Shown here: one piece after another, positions 51,384 through 61,582 of the stretch
Layout of the letters: the number at the start of each line of letters is the position of its first letter
Position numbering within the stretch: the stretch's first letter is position 1
Source of the DNA: Pseudoalteromonas amylolytica
GTDB taxonomy: Bacteria > Pseudomonadota > Gammaproteobacteria > Enterobacterales > Alteromonadaceae
Direction of reading: 5' to 3'
Assembly (NCBI RefSeq): GCF_001854605.1
Contig: NZ_MKJU01000031.1
Span: 65,997 to 129,996, forward strand
DNA: 64,000 nucleotides
Position numbers and translations under genes: made by a program
Notes under the pieces: model-generated
Told to the model about the DNA's origin: nothing
The model's input: the letters and a program-made list of their open reading frames with translations, nothing else
Databases searched by the model: none

Positions 51384-54300
51384 ATGAGTCATCTAACTGA
51401 AAAAGGCTTAATTGCCTGGTTTGCACGCAACCCTGTTGCTGCAAACCTGTTGATGGCCTTCATTCTCATCGGTGGTTTGCTCACTGCATTTTCCATTCGC
51501 AAGCAAATGTTCCCTCAATTTGAGAGCCATTGGTTAAGTGTGCAGGCTGTATACCCAGGTGCTGCCCCACAGGAAGTAGAAGAAGGTATCACGATTAAAG
51601 TTGAGGAAGCCATGGAAGGGCTTGAAGGGATCAAACGCATGATCACTTATTCCAACCGTGGCTTTTCACAAACTTGGATCGAAGTAGAAGAGCATTATGA
51701 ACCACTTACTGTGCTTGACGAAGTCAAAATGCAAGTGGACTCCATACCTAGCTTTCCCGTGGGAATGGAGCGACCGATTGTTAGCTATGACAAGTTTGTA
51801 CAAGAAGTCATGTGGATATCGCTATATGGCGATTTAAGCAATGCCCAACTTAAAAATCTCGGCAATGTAATTCACGATGAAATGCTCGCGCTACCTGGCA
51901 TCAATCTGGTGGAGTTTCATAGTGGTTTAAATTACGAAATTGGCATAGAAATAAGTCCAGATAAGCTAAGAGAATATGATCTGACCTTCAGAGATATTTC
52001 TCAAGCTGTGAAAGCATTCTCTGCCAACATGTCAGCGGGACAAATTCGTTCAGAAAATGGTTACATTTCAATGCGAGTTGAGAATCAAGCTTATCGAGGT
52101 AAAGAGTTTGAAAATCTTCCTCTTAGAACTTTAGAGGACGGAGCGCAAATTCTTTTAGGTGACGTGGCAACCGTTCACGATGGCTTTGAAGAAGGGCTGC
52201 AATACTCCAAATACAATGGTAAGAACTCGCTAACATTTGAAATTCAAGCATCAAAAGATCAAGACATCACCAAAGTTGCGACTACCATCAAAAACTATCT
52301 CGCTGAGCGCTCAAAAACCTTGCCTGAGGGCACCGGTATTGAGCCATTGATTGATTTAACCTACTACCTGAACGGTCGTCTAAATATGATGGTCGAGAAT
52401 ATGATTCTCGGTGGTATTTTGGTGATGCTCATGTTGGCTTTATTCTTAAGAGTAAGGCTAGCTTTTTGGGTTATGATGGGACTGCCAGTATCGTTCCTTG
52501 GTGCATTTTTGTTTATGCCCATAGGCGCACTCGATATCACCATCAACTTAGCCTCATTGTTTGCCTTTATTCTGGTGCTGGGTATTGTGGTCGATGATGC
52601 CATTGTTGTTGGCGAATCAGTACACGCCGAAATTGAACAACATGGACATACCCTAGATAATGTAGTACGTGGCGTTAAACGCGTCGCAATTCCTGCAACA
52701 TTTGGCGTACTTACAACAGTCGCCGCATTTTTACCACAAACATTCGCAACCGGCCCTGCCGCGGCGTTCTCAAAAGCCATTGGGGGCGTAATTATCTTGT
52801 GTTTGCTCTTCTCATTGATAGAATCAAAACTAATATTGCCTGCGCACCTTGCGGCAATGAAAGATAAACCAAGTAATCCTAAAAACCCATTCCACCGCCT
52901 ACGTGAATCGCTAGACAGTGGACTTAAGCACTTTATTGAAGACCTGTACCGCCCGTTCATTGAGCGCTGCATTCACTATCGCTACACTGTTATTGTTAGC
53001 TTCCTAACGATTATCATTGTGACCGCAGGTCTGTTCGCCGGTGGTTTAATTAAGTTTGTTGCCAATCCAAAAATTCCTCATGACTTCCCAGAGGTTCGTA
53101 TTGAAATGAACTTATCTTCATCAGAGTCAGCGACCTTACAAACAGCCCAAAAGATTGAAGCATTGATCTTAGATGTGGATAAGCAAATAGAAGAGAAATA
53201 CGGCACGGGAATGATCCGTGACTTATCTGTAAGCCTTCGAGGCCGTACTAACGCTAACATTATGGCCATATTGGTAGAGCCCGATCTTCGCCCTATCGAT
53301 ACGTTCGCGCTCAGTGCCATGTGGCGTGAACAGATGCCGCCACTTCCAGGAGTAAAAACGCTAAATATTCAAGACAGTATTATGAACGGCGGGCGTGATG
53401 ACGGTGATATTAACTTCCGCCTTGAAGGTAAAAATAAAGACCAACTTAAAGAAGTCGCTAATTTACTCAAAGAGAAACTTGGCAGTATTGAAGGGGTTGG
53501 TGATATTAATGACTCTATGCAAAGTGCTACGGATGAAGTTCAACTCGAGCTTAAACCGCTGGCCTACAGTATGGGGCTTACGCTATCGGATGTGGCATCT
53601 CAAGTAAACTTCAGCTACTACGGACTTGAAGCTCAACGTATTTTGCGAGAAGGCGAAGAAATCAAAGTTATGATCCGCTATCCCAAAGAGTCTCGTAACT
53701 CAATCAGTGATATACAGGATGTTCGTATCATTACTCCTTCAGGCGCTGAAGTTCCACTCATTGAAGTTGCAGATGTAAAATTGGTTGATGGTGTTAACCG
53801 TATTCGCCGAGAAAACGCTAAACGTACAGTGAACGTGTGGGCGTCTGTTGATACCAACCAAGCCGAACCGTTCAAAATAGCGGAGGAAATTCGAGATGAA
53901 TACTTACCAACGCTACTTAAGAGTTACCCAGGTGTCAGTAGCAATGTTGCCGGTCGAATTCAAGAAGAAATGGACAGTGTCGCAGAGCAAATCAGAGATT
54001 TTGTATTGTCACTGATGATCATCTTCGCATTGCTGGCTATTCCTCTACGTTCATATTCACAACCAATTCTAATCATGTCGGTCATTCCATTTGGTGTTGT
54101 TGGCGCGGTTGTAGGGCACGTTGTTATGGGCATGACGATGAGCAGCTTGTCATTCTTTGGCATCATAGCCGTAGCGGGTGTGGTCGTTAATGACTCTTTG
54201 GTTATGGTGGATTTCGTAAACAAGGCCAGAGAGCAAGGCAGTACCATTAAGCAGGCGGTGATTGAGGCTGGATGTCGACGTTTTAGAGCAATTCTATTGA

Positions 54301-54536
54301 CTTCGTTAACTACGTTTATGGGTCTTGTACCAATCATCACTGAGACTAGTCTGCAAGCGCAAATAGTAATTCCAATGGCAGTATCACTCGCCTTTGGTGT
54401 GCTATTCGCCACTGTTATTACCCTAATCTTGATACCTTGTCAGTATGTCATGCTAGAGGACATAAAAGCGTTATTCAGAAAATGGTTTAAAAAAGCTGAT
54501 ACTGATAATAACCGGCTAACTTCAGAACAAATTTAA
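51384..54536 (+). CDS. RND-family efflux permease (AcrB-like)
   Basis: A 1050-residue inner-membrane pump with two repeated halves of six helices each and large periplasmic loops. VVDDAIVVGESVH near residue 405 lies in the helix that carries the proton-relay Asp pair. It uses the proton gradient to drive out hydrophobic compounds with the adaptor encoded upstream. Its start WFARNPVAANLLM is common in the marine AcrB-like HAE1-type group. Substrates are unknown. Confidence 0.92.
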   Translation: MSHLTEKGLIAWFARNPVAANLLMAFILIGGLLTAFSIRKQMFPQFESHWLSVQAVYPGAAPQEVEEGITIKVEEAMEGLEGIKRMITYSNRGFSQTWIEVEEHYEPLTVLDEVKMQVDSIPSFPVGMERPIVSYDKFVQEVMWISLYGDLSNAQLKNLGNVIHDEMLALPGINLVEFHSGLNYEIGIEISPDKLREYDLTFRDISQAVKAFSANMSAGQIRSENGYISMRVENQAYRGKEFENLPLRTLEDGAQILLGDVATVHDGFEEGLQYSKYNGKNSLTFEIQASKDQDITKVATTIKNYLAERSKTLPEGTGIEPLIDLTYYLNGRLNMMVENMILGGILVMLMLALFLRVRLAFWVMMGLPVSFLGAFLFMPIGALDITINLASLFAFILVLGIVVDDAIVVGESVHAEIEQHGHTLDNVVRGVKRVAIPATFGVLTTVAAFLPQTFATGPAAAFSKAIGGVIILCLLFSLIESKLILPAHLAAMKDKPSNPKNPFHRLRESLDSGLKHFIEDLYRPFIERCIHYRYTVIVSFLTIIIVTAGLFAGGLIKFVANPKIPHDFPEVRIEMNLSSSESATLQTAQKIEALILDVDKQIEEKYGTGMIRDLSVSLRGRTNANIMAILVEPDLRPIDTFALSAMWREQMPPLPGVKTLNIQDSIMNGGRDDGDINFRLEGKNKDQLKEVANLLKEKLGSIEGVGDINDSMQSATDEVQLELKPLAYSMGLTLSDVASQVNFSYYGLEAQRILREGEEIKVMIRYPKESRNSISDIQDVRIITPSGAEVPLIEVADVKLVDGVNRIRRENAKRTVNVWASVDTNQAEPFKIAEEIRDEYLPTLLKSYPGVSSNVAGRIQEEMDSVAEQIRDFVLSLMIIFALLAIPLRSYSQPILIMSVIPFGVVGAVVGHVVMGMTMSSLSFFGIIAVAGVVVNDSLVMVDFVNKAREQGSTIKQAVIEAGCRRFRAILLTSLTTFMGLVPIITETSLQAQIVIPMAVSLAFGVLFATVITLILIPCQYVMLEDIKALFRKWFKKADTDNNRLTSEQI

Positions 54537-54560
54537 GACAAAAGTAATCTTCCCAACCAA

Positions 54561-54586
54561 AAAGCTCGTTCGTTAACGAGCTTTTT
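54561..54586 (+). terminator. Terminator after the RND permease
   Basis: The stem AAAAGCTCGTT/AACGAGCTTTT with loop CGTT and seven T's closes the efflux operon. Confidence 0.9.
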
Positions 54587-54665
54587 TTATTTCTGAACGA
54601 TTCCACCTTTACATATTGCAAGTTTGCTTACAAACTTAGGTTATCTAGAACTAATTCAATTTATT

Positions 54666-55103
54666 ATGAAGTTAATACATACGATTTTAGTGACTTTGTG
54701 TCTAATTCTAGTTGGCTGTGTTGAAGAAGATAAACCCAGAGGTGATGAAGATACCCCAGGTTACACGGCTACAATCTATTTTGATGCTTTATATAATAAA
54801 AATAATATGGATTTGGCGCTTGAGCATGTCACTCCGAGACTTGCAAGAATTATGCGCTCATACGGTACCGCATCACAATTTACCCGTAACCTTGTCAATA
54901 TGCGCTTTGATGAAGTCACCATTGAAGTTGATATGACGAACGAGAGCCTGCGTGAACAATATGGTGACAACGCGAAGGTTAATTTAGTATTTACCGGCTA
55001 TTTTAACGGTGAAAAGGTTGATGATATGCGTAGTGTCCAAATGCTTAGGAAAAAAGGCAAATGGTACATAGATAAAATCAACCCAGACCCATTTGCCCGT
55101 TAA
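54666..55103 (+). CDS. Small lipoprotein of unknown function
   Basis: A 145-residue protein with lipobox LVGC (Cys at residue 18), then an acidic stretch and an alpha-beta domain with a late WYIDKINPDPFAR. The mature part has the look of SnoaL/DUF4878-like small domains (helices then a curved sheet), but I cannot name the family. ATG 54666 is chosen so that the signal peptide comes first. It lies alone, convergent with fadE. Confidence 0.6.
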   Translation: MKLIHTILVTLCLILVGCVEEDKPRGDEDTPGYTATIYFDALYNKNNMDLALEHVTPRLARIMRSYGTASQFTRNLVNMRFDEVTIEVDMTNESLREQYGDNAKVNLVFTGYFNGEKVDDMRSVQMLRKKGKWYIDKINPDPFAR

Positions 55104-55113
55104 GCACACCTAA

Positions 55114-57375
55114 TCAAAACACATCAACTGCAATCGCTTTTTGACGTAAATCTTCAGACTCAATAAGTGATTGCGCTTCTTCTTGGCTTATTACCTGATC
55201 ACTGACCGCCAACGAAACTAGATCCGCAAACGATTTGTCATAGTAGTAAACTTTATAACTGCTTTGCCACTGCTTGAGCTTGTTTCGAGCAGCGATTGTA
55301 GACTTGTAGCTAAGGTAAGCTTGCTCTACCTCAGCTACGGCAGGGTTAGATTCACTGCAACATAAATGACTTATCCGCTCACGCGCACTTTTATCTTTCC
55401 AAAGTGCTGTACATACCCCTGCGATAATTTTATCGCTTGGTCCTTTTGCACCGTGACCAAATGCATGACACCAGCGTTTAATGAGTTGCCCAGCAAAGCG
55501 ATTGGTGAAATTATCTATAAAGTCATCCAAAGCGCTAAAACCAGCCTTAAGATGATGCGATAACGCGTAGTGAACGGCATTTAAGTCACCCTGCTGACGC
55601 CCATCGTGCTCATATTTTTTTAACACACATGATGCCAAATATAAGTGGCTTAACACATCACCGAGCCTCGCCGACAACAGCTCTTTTCGTTTCAGTTCAC
55701 CACCCAATCTTAACATCGCTAAATCGGCACAGACCGCAAGGCAAACACTGAGCCAATTGAGCTTTTGATAATATTTTTGTGTTGGCCCAGATATGGTCGC
55801 AGGCAACCCATACCCTCTTGTCAAACCTAACCACAAAGCTTTAAACACGTTAACCGCCGTATGTTGAATATGTGACATCAGCAATTTATCAAATTCTCTT
55901 AAGCCATCATCTGCTTGGCTATTTTGGATGATTTGGATCTCTTTAAATATAAAAGGATGACACCTTGTAGCTCCTTGTCCAAAGATCATTAGACTGCGCG
56001 TTAAAATATTGGCACCTTCCACCGTAATCGAAATTGGGATTCCCGTATAATTGTTGGCAAGATAATTACTCGGTCCTTTTTGAATAGCTTTACCACCATG
56101 AATATCCAGCGCATCATTCATCACAAGGCGTGACATTTCTGTTAGATGATACTTAGCAATGGCGGTAATTACAGCGGGGCTTTTTTTCATATCAATGGCT
56201 TGTGCCGTAGTTTGTCTACAGGCTTCAATGCTATATGTCAGTCCTGCAATTCTTGCCAAACTTTCTTGGACGCCTTCAAAATCAGCAATAGACAGCCCGA
56301 ACTGCTCACGAACTCTAGCATATGCCGACGTTGTTCGGGTACATAAGTGCGCGGTGCCCGCGCTCAATGCTGGTAGCGAAATCCCCCTACCGGCGCTTAG
56401 GCAAGATACCAACATACGCCATCCCTTCCCAATTCCCGCTTGACCACCAATGACCCACTCTAAAGGAATGAAAACATCTTTACCTTCTGTTGTACCATTC
56501 ATAAAGCCTTGATCGAGTGGATTATGACGGCCTCCAGTTTTTACACCTTTGTGATCAGTCGGGATCAAAGCACAAGTGATGCCCAGTGCAGATTTATCCC
56601 CCAATAACCCATCTGGATCATAGGCTTTAAATGCTAACCCCAAAACGGTAGCAACTGGTGCCAAGGTTATATAGCGTTTTGACCAAGTTAACTGTAAGCC
56701 AAGTACCTTTTTACCTTGAAAAGTCTTTTTACATACCACTCCATAGTCTGATATTGCTCCTGCGTCAGAGCCAGCTTCTAGCGCTGTTAATGCGAAGCAA
56801 GGCAACGCTTCTGCGGTCGCCAGTTTTGGCAACCAATCACTCTTTTGCTCTGGGGTACCATAATGCATTAACAATTCTGCGGGCCCCAGACTATTTGGTA
56901 CCATCACAGTGACAGCCGCAGACAAGCTTTTGCTGGCTATTTTAGCCACAATAGTAGAGTTAGCCTGAGCGCTGAATTCTCTACCGCCATATTTTTTCGG
57001 AATAATAAAAGCAAAAAAGCCATTTTCTTTGAGGTAGTTCCAAACAGGCTCAGGTAAGTCTTTATCATGCCTGATTTGCTGCTCATCCAGCATCGATAGC
57101 AACGTTTGCAATTCATTATCAATAAAGTCTTGCTCACTATCGCTCAGTAGCGGCGCATCATTTTGATGCCATTTATGCCAATTCGGGTGACCTGAAAAGA
57201 GTTGGCTATCCCACCAAGTATCTCCAGCCTCCATAGCTTCTTGCTCTGTCTGTGTTAGCTTAGGTAAAGCACGTTTAAAATACCGCTTCACAGGTAAGCT
57301 AATGACTCGATAACGCAGTGGTTGAAATGCGAAAATAACGCACACAACGACAATAATAAATACAATGATACCCAT
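55114..57375 (-). CDS. fadE: Acyl-CoA dehydrogenase FadE
   Basis: A 753-residue membrane-associated flavoprotein. An N-terminal hydrophobic helix (residues 1-19) is followed by the acyl-CoA dehydrogenase core (FIIPKKYGGREFSAQ, GRGISLPALSAG, DALDIHGGKAIQKGPSNYL) and an extra C-terminal domain as in E. coli FadE. It carries out the first step of beta-oxidation. A near-perfect AGGAGGT precedes the ATG. Regulation by PsrA or FadR is likely in this group, but I saw no clear operator. Confidence 0.93.
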   Translation of the reverse strand: MGIIVFIIVVVCVIFAFQPLRYRVISLPVKRYFKRALPKLTQTEQEAMEAGDTWWDSQLFSGHPNWHKWHQNDAPLLSDSEQDFIDNELQTLLSMLDEQQIRHDKDLPEPVWNYLKENGFFAFIIPKKYGGREFSAQANSTIVAKIASKSLSAAVTVMVPNSLGPAELLMHYGTPEQKSDWLPKLATAEALPCFALTALEAGSDAGAISDYGVVCKKTFQGKKVLGLQLTWSKRYITLAPVATVLGLAFKAYDPDGLLGDKSALGITCALIPTDHKGVKTGGRHNPLDQGFMNGTTEGKDVFIPLEWVIGGQAGIGKGWRMLVSCLSAGRGISLPALSAGTAHLCTRTTSAYARVREQFGLSIADFEGVQESLARIAGLTYSIEACRQTTAQAIDMKKSPAVITAIAKYHLTEMSRLVMNDALDIHGGKAIQKGPSNYLANNYTGIPISITVEGANILTRSLMIFGQGATRCHPFIFKEIQIIQNSQADDGLREFDKLLMSHIQHTAVNVFKALWLGLTRGYGLPATISGPTQKYYQKLNWLSVCLAVCADLAMLRLGGELKRKELLSARLGDVLSHLYLASCVLKKYEHDGRQQGDLNAVHYALSHHLKAGFSALDDFIDNFTNRFAGQLIKRWCHAFGHGAKGPSDKIIAGVCTALWKDKSARERISHLCCSESNPAVAEVEQAYLSYKSTIAARNKLKQWQSSYKVYYYDKSFADLVSLAVSDQVISQEEAQSLIESEDLRQKAIAVDVF

Positions 57376-57519
57376 ACAGACCTCCTGTTCGTAACGCTTT
57401 AAGTATGCTTAAAAATCCAGCAAACTCAATTTATCTGCACCATTGAACCTACATTATTTGTCGCCTGCTAAGCACACTGTTATTATTCAACGCTCAAACA
57501 ACAACAAGTGATAAATCAA

Positions 57520-59340
57520 ATGAAACCATTATTTAGACTGAGTGTTGGTGCATGTGTAGTTGCTACTGCACTGTCACTATCAGGCTGTAATAGCACTGAA
57601 AAAAATAAGCAAACTCTGACTGAGCAAGATGCAGAAACTTTCCTAGCAAATGCACAAGCAACTTTGGAAGACTTAAGTATCAGAGAAAATCGCGCACAGT
57701 GGATTTACGCTAACTTTGTGACCGAAGATACAGCTGCCTTAGCCGCGAGTGTAGGGCAAGAGTCAACGGATACCGTTGTACGTTTAGCAAGCGAAGCTGC
57801 TCGTTTTGATTCTCTAAGCTTAAGCGAAGACAACCGCAGAAAAATGGATAAGCTTAAACTTAAGTTGACGATTGCAGCCCCACAGAACGCCGAAAAATCA
57901 GAGCAACTGGCAGGACTGCTTGCTGAACTTGATGGTATATACGCAAAAGGTAATTACTGTAAAGATGGTAAAAACTGTCAAAGCCTTGGTGAACTCACTA
58001 CCACCATGGCAAACAGCCGTGATTACGAAGAGTTACTAGATACATGGCAAGGCTGGCGTCAAATATCTAAACCAATGCGTCCGCTTTTCGAAAAACAAGT
58101 TGTATTGGCCAATGAGGGTGCAAAAGAGCTTGGCTATGAAGATACTGGCGCCATGTGGCGCAGTAAATATGATATGCCAGCGAATGAATTTGCTAACGAG
58201 TTAGACCGCCTTTGGGGCCAAGTTAAACCTCTTTACAATGCGCTTCATTGTCATGTCAGAGCCAAACTTGGCGAAAAATATGGCGAAGACAAAGTACCTC
58301 AAGACAAGCCTATTCCAGCACACTTGTTGGGTAACATGTGGGCACAACAATGGGGTAACATTTACGATGTGGTTGCACCAGACAACGCGGACCCAGGCTA
58401 TGATGTAACTGAGCTGCTAGCAGAACATAACTACTCTGAAATGGATATGGTTACAGGTGCTGAAAAATTCTTCACTTCGATGGGGTTTGCGCCACTACCG
58501 GAAACCTTCTATCAGCGTTCACTATTTCTTAAGCCGCGTGACAGAGACGTACAATGCCACGCCTCTGCATGGAACTTAGACAACCAAGACGACATCCGCA
58601 TCAAGATGTGTATCCAGCGCACTGGCGAAGAGTTCTCAACCATTCACCACGAGCTTGGTCATAACTTCTATCAGCGCGCATACAAAAACCAGCCGATTTA
58701 TTACCAAGACAGTGCCAATGATGGCTTCCACGAAGCAATTGGTGACACCATAGCCCTGTCAGTAACTCCTGGTTACTTAAAAGAGATTGGCTTGCTAGAT
58801 ACTGTACCGGATGAGTCAAAAGACATTGGTCTGTTGATGCGCATGGCCTTAGACAAAGTTGCCTTTATTCCATTTGGTTTATTAGTTGACCAATGGCGTT
58901 GGAAGGTATTCTCAGGTGAAATTAGTCCTGAGCAATACAACCAAGCTTGGTGGGACCTACGCGAAAAGTATCAAGGTATCAAAGCACCGATTGCACGCAC
59001 AGAAGCTGATTTTGATGCCGGTGCAAAATACCATGTACCTGGTAACGTACCGTACACTCGTTACTTCCTAGCGCATATTCTACAGTTTGATTTCCACCGC
59101 TCATTGTGTGAAATCGCAGACAACAAAGAAGCTATTCACCGCTGCTCTATTTACAAATCCAAAGAAGCAGGTGAAAAGCTAAATACAATGTTGGAAATGG
59201 GTAGCAGCCGTCCATGGCAAGAGGCTCTAGAATCTGTCACGGGTAAAAAGCAAATGGATGCAACAGCTATTCTTGACTACTTTGCGCCGTTACAAAAGTA
59301 CTTAGACGAGCAAAATAAAGGTCGTCAATGTGGCTGGTAA
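57520..59340 (+). CDS. M2-family peptidase, ACE-like lipoprotein
   Basis: A 606-residue dipeptidyl carboxypeptidase homologue with lipobox LSGC at about residue 23, zinc motif STIHHELGHNFYQRAY and downstream zinc ligand HEAIGDTIALS. It probably sits in the periplasm anchored to a membrane and removes dipeptides from peptide C-termini. ATG 57520 is chosen so that the signal peptide comes first; a GTG lies 12 bases upstream. Alone between fadE and the ABC genes. Confidence 0.9.
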   Translation: MKPLFRLSVGACVVATALSLSGCNSTEKNKQTLTEQDAETFLANAQATLEDLSIRENRAQWIYANFVTEDTAALAASVGQESTDTVVRLASEAARFDSLSLSEDNRRKMDKLKLKLTIAAPQNAEKSEQLAGLLAELDGIYAKGNYCKDGKNCQSLGELTTTMANSRDYEELLDTWQGWRQISKPMRPLFEKQVVLANEGAKELGYEDTGAMWRSKYDMPANEFANELDRLWGQVKPLYNALHCHVRAKLGEKYGEDKVPQDKPIPAHLLGNMWAQQWGNIYDVVAPDNADPGYDVTELLAEHNYSEMDMVTGAEKFFTSMGFAPLPETFYQRSLFLKPRDRDVQCHASAWNLDNQDDIRIKMCIQRTGEEFSTIHHELGHNFYQRAYKNQPIYYQDSANDGFHEAIGDTIALSVTPGYLKEIGLLDTVPDESKDIGLLMRMALDKVAFIPFGLLVDQWRWKVFSGEISPEQYNQAWWDLREKYQGIKAPIARTEADFDAGAKYHVPGNVPYTRYFLAHILQFDFHRSLCEIADNKEAIHRCSIYKSKEAGEKLNTMLEMGSSRPWQEALESVTGKKQMDATAILDYFAPLQKYLDEQNKGRQCGW

Positions 59341-59439
59341 TACCCTAAGCAGGTAAATGTTACATTTGCCACACTCTGAAACATATTTGCGGTTTCTATC
59401 CTATGCCTAACAGGTTACTGTATGTTCAAAGGAGATACT

Positions 59440-60249
59440 ATGAATATACAAAGAGTGTGGCAGTTAGCACAATTTGAGTTAACTCGCCTATTTGCCACAA
59501 AACGGGGTCTACTTGCCCTATCCGCTTTTGCCATGTTGTGGCTCATGATACTCCGCTATCCGATTGGACATGCGGTACCATTTCTAAGTAGCCCTGAATT
59601 TTCAGGTGTTGCACAACAGCTCGCTGGCAATGTAGGATTAAAAGCACTGGCTAGCTGGCCACAAGCCGAGCTGGCTATTTTCTGGCTGATTGCCTTATAT
59701 AGTTTTCCAGTTTTTGCCTTGTTTGTATGTTCTGATCAAACGGTTGGCGACAGACAAAGAGGTACACTAAGGTTTTTGAGCTTGCGTTGTACCCGAGACG
59801 AAACCTTAATGGGTCGATTCTTAGGTCAGCTCACCATTGTATTTAGCCTGATAGCACTCACCGCATTGGCAACATTTTGTGTAATGGTCTATCGCGCCCC
59901 AGAGTTATTTTTATCTGGCTCCTTGCTGGCTTTCACGCTAGTAATACAACTCACAGTTATCGTTATGCCTTTTATCGCGCTGATGGCAGTGCTTAACCTG
60001 ATTAGCAGCTCATCAAGGCTTTCCATTGTGCTTGCTATCTTACTATTTACGCTTGGCAACGCGCTACTGAGTTTTGCTAGCAGTTATCTAAGTGCTATAG
60101 AGGTGCTTTTTTATATCTTCCCAGGTGTACAACTACTAGATGTTGCACCACATGAAAATGTTCCACTGATACTATGGGGACTCCCTGCCATACAAACCGC
60201 CGCACTACTTGCATTGGGTGTATTCATTTTTAGGAGACGTGCGCTATGA
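59440..60249 (+). CDS. ABC-2 type transporter permease
   Basis: A 269-residue integral membrane protein with six hydrophobic segments and an early cytoplasmic loop (SDQTVGDRQRGTLRFLSLR), typical of ABC-2 permeases. The ATG at 59440 has AAAGGAG just upstream. It overlaps the ATPase gene by 4 bases, so the two make one exporter of unknown substrate. Confidence 0.85.
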   Translation: MNIQRVWQLAQFELTRLFATKRGLLALSAFAMLWLMILRYPIGHAVPFLSSPEFSGVAQQLAGNVGLKALASWPQAELAIFWLIALYSFPVFALFVCSDQTVGDRQRGTLRFLSLRCTRDETLMGRFLGQLTIVFSLIALTALATFCVMVYRAPELFLSGSLLAFTLVIQLTVIVMPFIALMAVLNLISSSSRLSIVLAILLFTLGNALLSFASSYLSAIEVLFYIFPGVQLLDVAPHENVPLILWGLPAIQTAALLALGVFIFRRRAL

Positions 60250-61148
60250 GTACACTTATTGAAGTCAAACAACTGTCGAAATCGTTTGGCAACAAAAAAG
60301 CCCTTAATGATGTGAGCTTTACCATAGATGCTGGTACCACTACCGCACTTGTTGGCCCCAACGGAGCAGGTAAAACCACCTTATTCAGCATTCTGTGTGG
60401 TTATCTTGCGCCCGACCGCGGTGATGTAAAAATTCTAGGTCAGCCTTTGCGTCACCCTTCGCTGTTTGGCAAGCTCACTGCACTACCACAAGATGCGATG
60501 CTGGACCCTAGATTCTCTATTGAAAAGCAGATGAGCTTTTATGGGGCCCTACAAGGGTTTAGCAAGAGTGAAGCTCTTAAAGAAACGGCCCGAGTACTAG
60601 AATTAGTTGGTCTAAGTGATAATCATCACTCGCAAATCAATGAGCTTTCACATGGTATGAGAAAGCGCGTGTGTATAGCTCAAGCATTACTTGGCTCTCC
60701 CAAAATCGTTTTATTAGACGAAGCCACTGCAGGACTAGACCCCCTGCACGCCAGAGAGATCCGATCGCTAATATCGACATTGAGTGATGATATTAGTTTT
60801 ATTTTAAGCTCCCATGATTTGGCTGAGCTAGAACGCCTATGCGATCACGTCTTGTATTTAGACCAAGGAAAGCTCACGGCCCATAACCGTAACGCTCCTG
60901 TCGGCCAAAGCAAATACATTACCTTGCAACTACATGAGCAATACAAAGATGCACTAGAGCGCCTCAAACAGCTCAGCGGTGTGCTCCATGTTACTCAAAG
61001 CCAGAACAAGGAATATATCATTGAGTATCAATGGGAGTTTGAACAATTTGATATACACTTGCTTAAATACTGCTATAAATGTAACTGGCAGTATCATCAA
61101 CTGGTCAACGGCCATACACTTGAAAACCAACTATTTCAGAAGGACTAA
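60246..61148 (+). CDS. ABC transporter ATP-binding protein
   Basis: A 300-residue ATPase with Walker A GPNGAGKTT near residue 37, a signature written LSHGM instead of LSGGQ, Walker B IVLLDEATAGLDP and the switch His in SSHDLAELERL. The last 80 residues form a C-terminal domain as in CcmA/NatA-type exporters. It couples ATP to the permease encoded upstream. A PH-domain gene follows directly. Confidence 0.9.
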   Translation: MSTLIEVKQLSKSFGNKKALNDVSFTIDAGTTTALVGPNGAGKTTLFSILCGYLAPDRGDVKILGQPLRHPSLFGKLTALPQDAMLDPRFSIEKQMSFYGALQGFSKSEALKETARVLELVGLSDNHHSQINELSHGMRKRVCIAQALLGSPKIVLLDEATAGLDPLHAREIRSLISTLSDDISFILSSHDLAELERLCDHVLYLDQGKLTAHNRNAPVGQSKYITLQLHEQYKDALERLKQLSGVLHVTQSQNKEYIIEYQWEFEQFDIHLLKYCYKCNWQYHQLVNGHTLENQLFQKD

Positions 61149-61526
61149 ATGATGGGATTATTAAGCGGTATTTTAGGAAATGCCAGTGAAGTCGATCACG
61201 ATAAACTGGATGCGTTACTTAAAGATACACTAATCGAAGGCGAACATATTGAAAAAGCATATCAAGTCATTCGAGACATGTTTGTGTTTTCAAATAAACG
61301 GCTGTTGCTCATTGATAAACAGGGAGTGACCGGCTCGAAGGTTGAGGTCCTCAGTATTCCATATAACAAAATCACCAAGTTCAGTAAAGAAAGCGCAGGT
61401 CACTTCGACTTAGACGCAGAGCTAAAAATCTGGGTTGGCTCAGATCCCACACCTATCTGTAAAGAATTTAAAGCTGGCGATAATATTAACGAAGTTTACC
61501 GAATTATCAGCACTTACTCTCTTTAA
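61149..61526 (+). CDS. PH domain-containing protein
   Basis: A 125-residue protein with a bacterial PH (bPH) fold: EGEHIEKAYQVIRDMFVFSN, KRLLLIDKQGV and VEVLSIPYNKITKFSKESAG. It has no signal or membrane segment. The gene starts directly at the stop of the ABC ATPase and may act with the exporter; bPH proteins are seen in membrane-stress or envelope contexts, but the function is unknown. Confidence 0.8.
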   Translation: MMGLLSGILGNASEVDHDKLDALLKDTLIEGEHIEKAYQVIRDMFVFSNKRLLLIDKQGVTGSKVEVLSIPYNKITKFSKESAGHFDLDAELKIWVGSDPTPICKEFKAGDNINEVYRIISTYSL

Positions 61527-61532
61527 TAATAA

Positions 61533-61554
61533 GCACTTGGCTTTAACCAAGTGC
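61533..61554. terminator. Hairpin between the PH gene and sohB
   Basis: A GCACTTGG/CCAAGTGC stem, loop CTTTAA, lies between convergent genes. T-rich flanks are modest. Confidence 0.55.
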
Positions 61555-61582
61555 ATATTTAAAAAGTAGTTTATGTGTTTAC

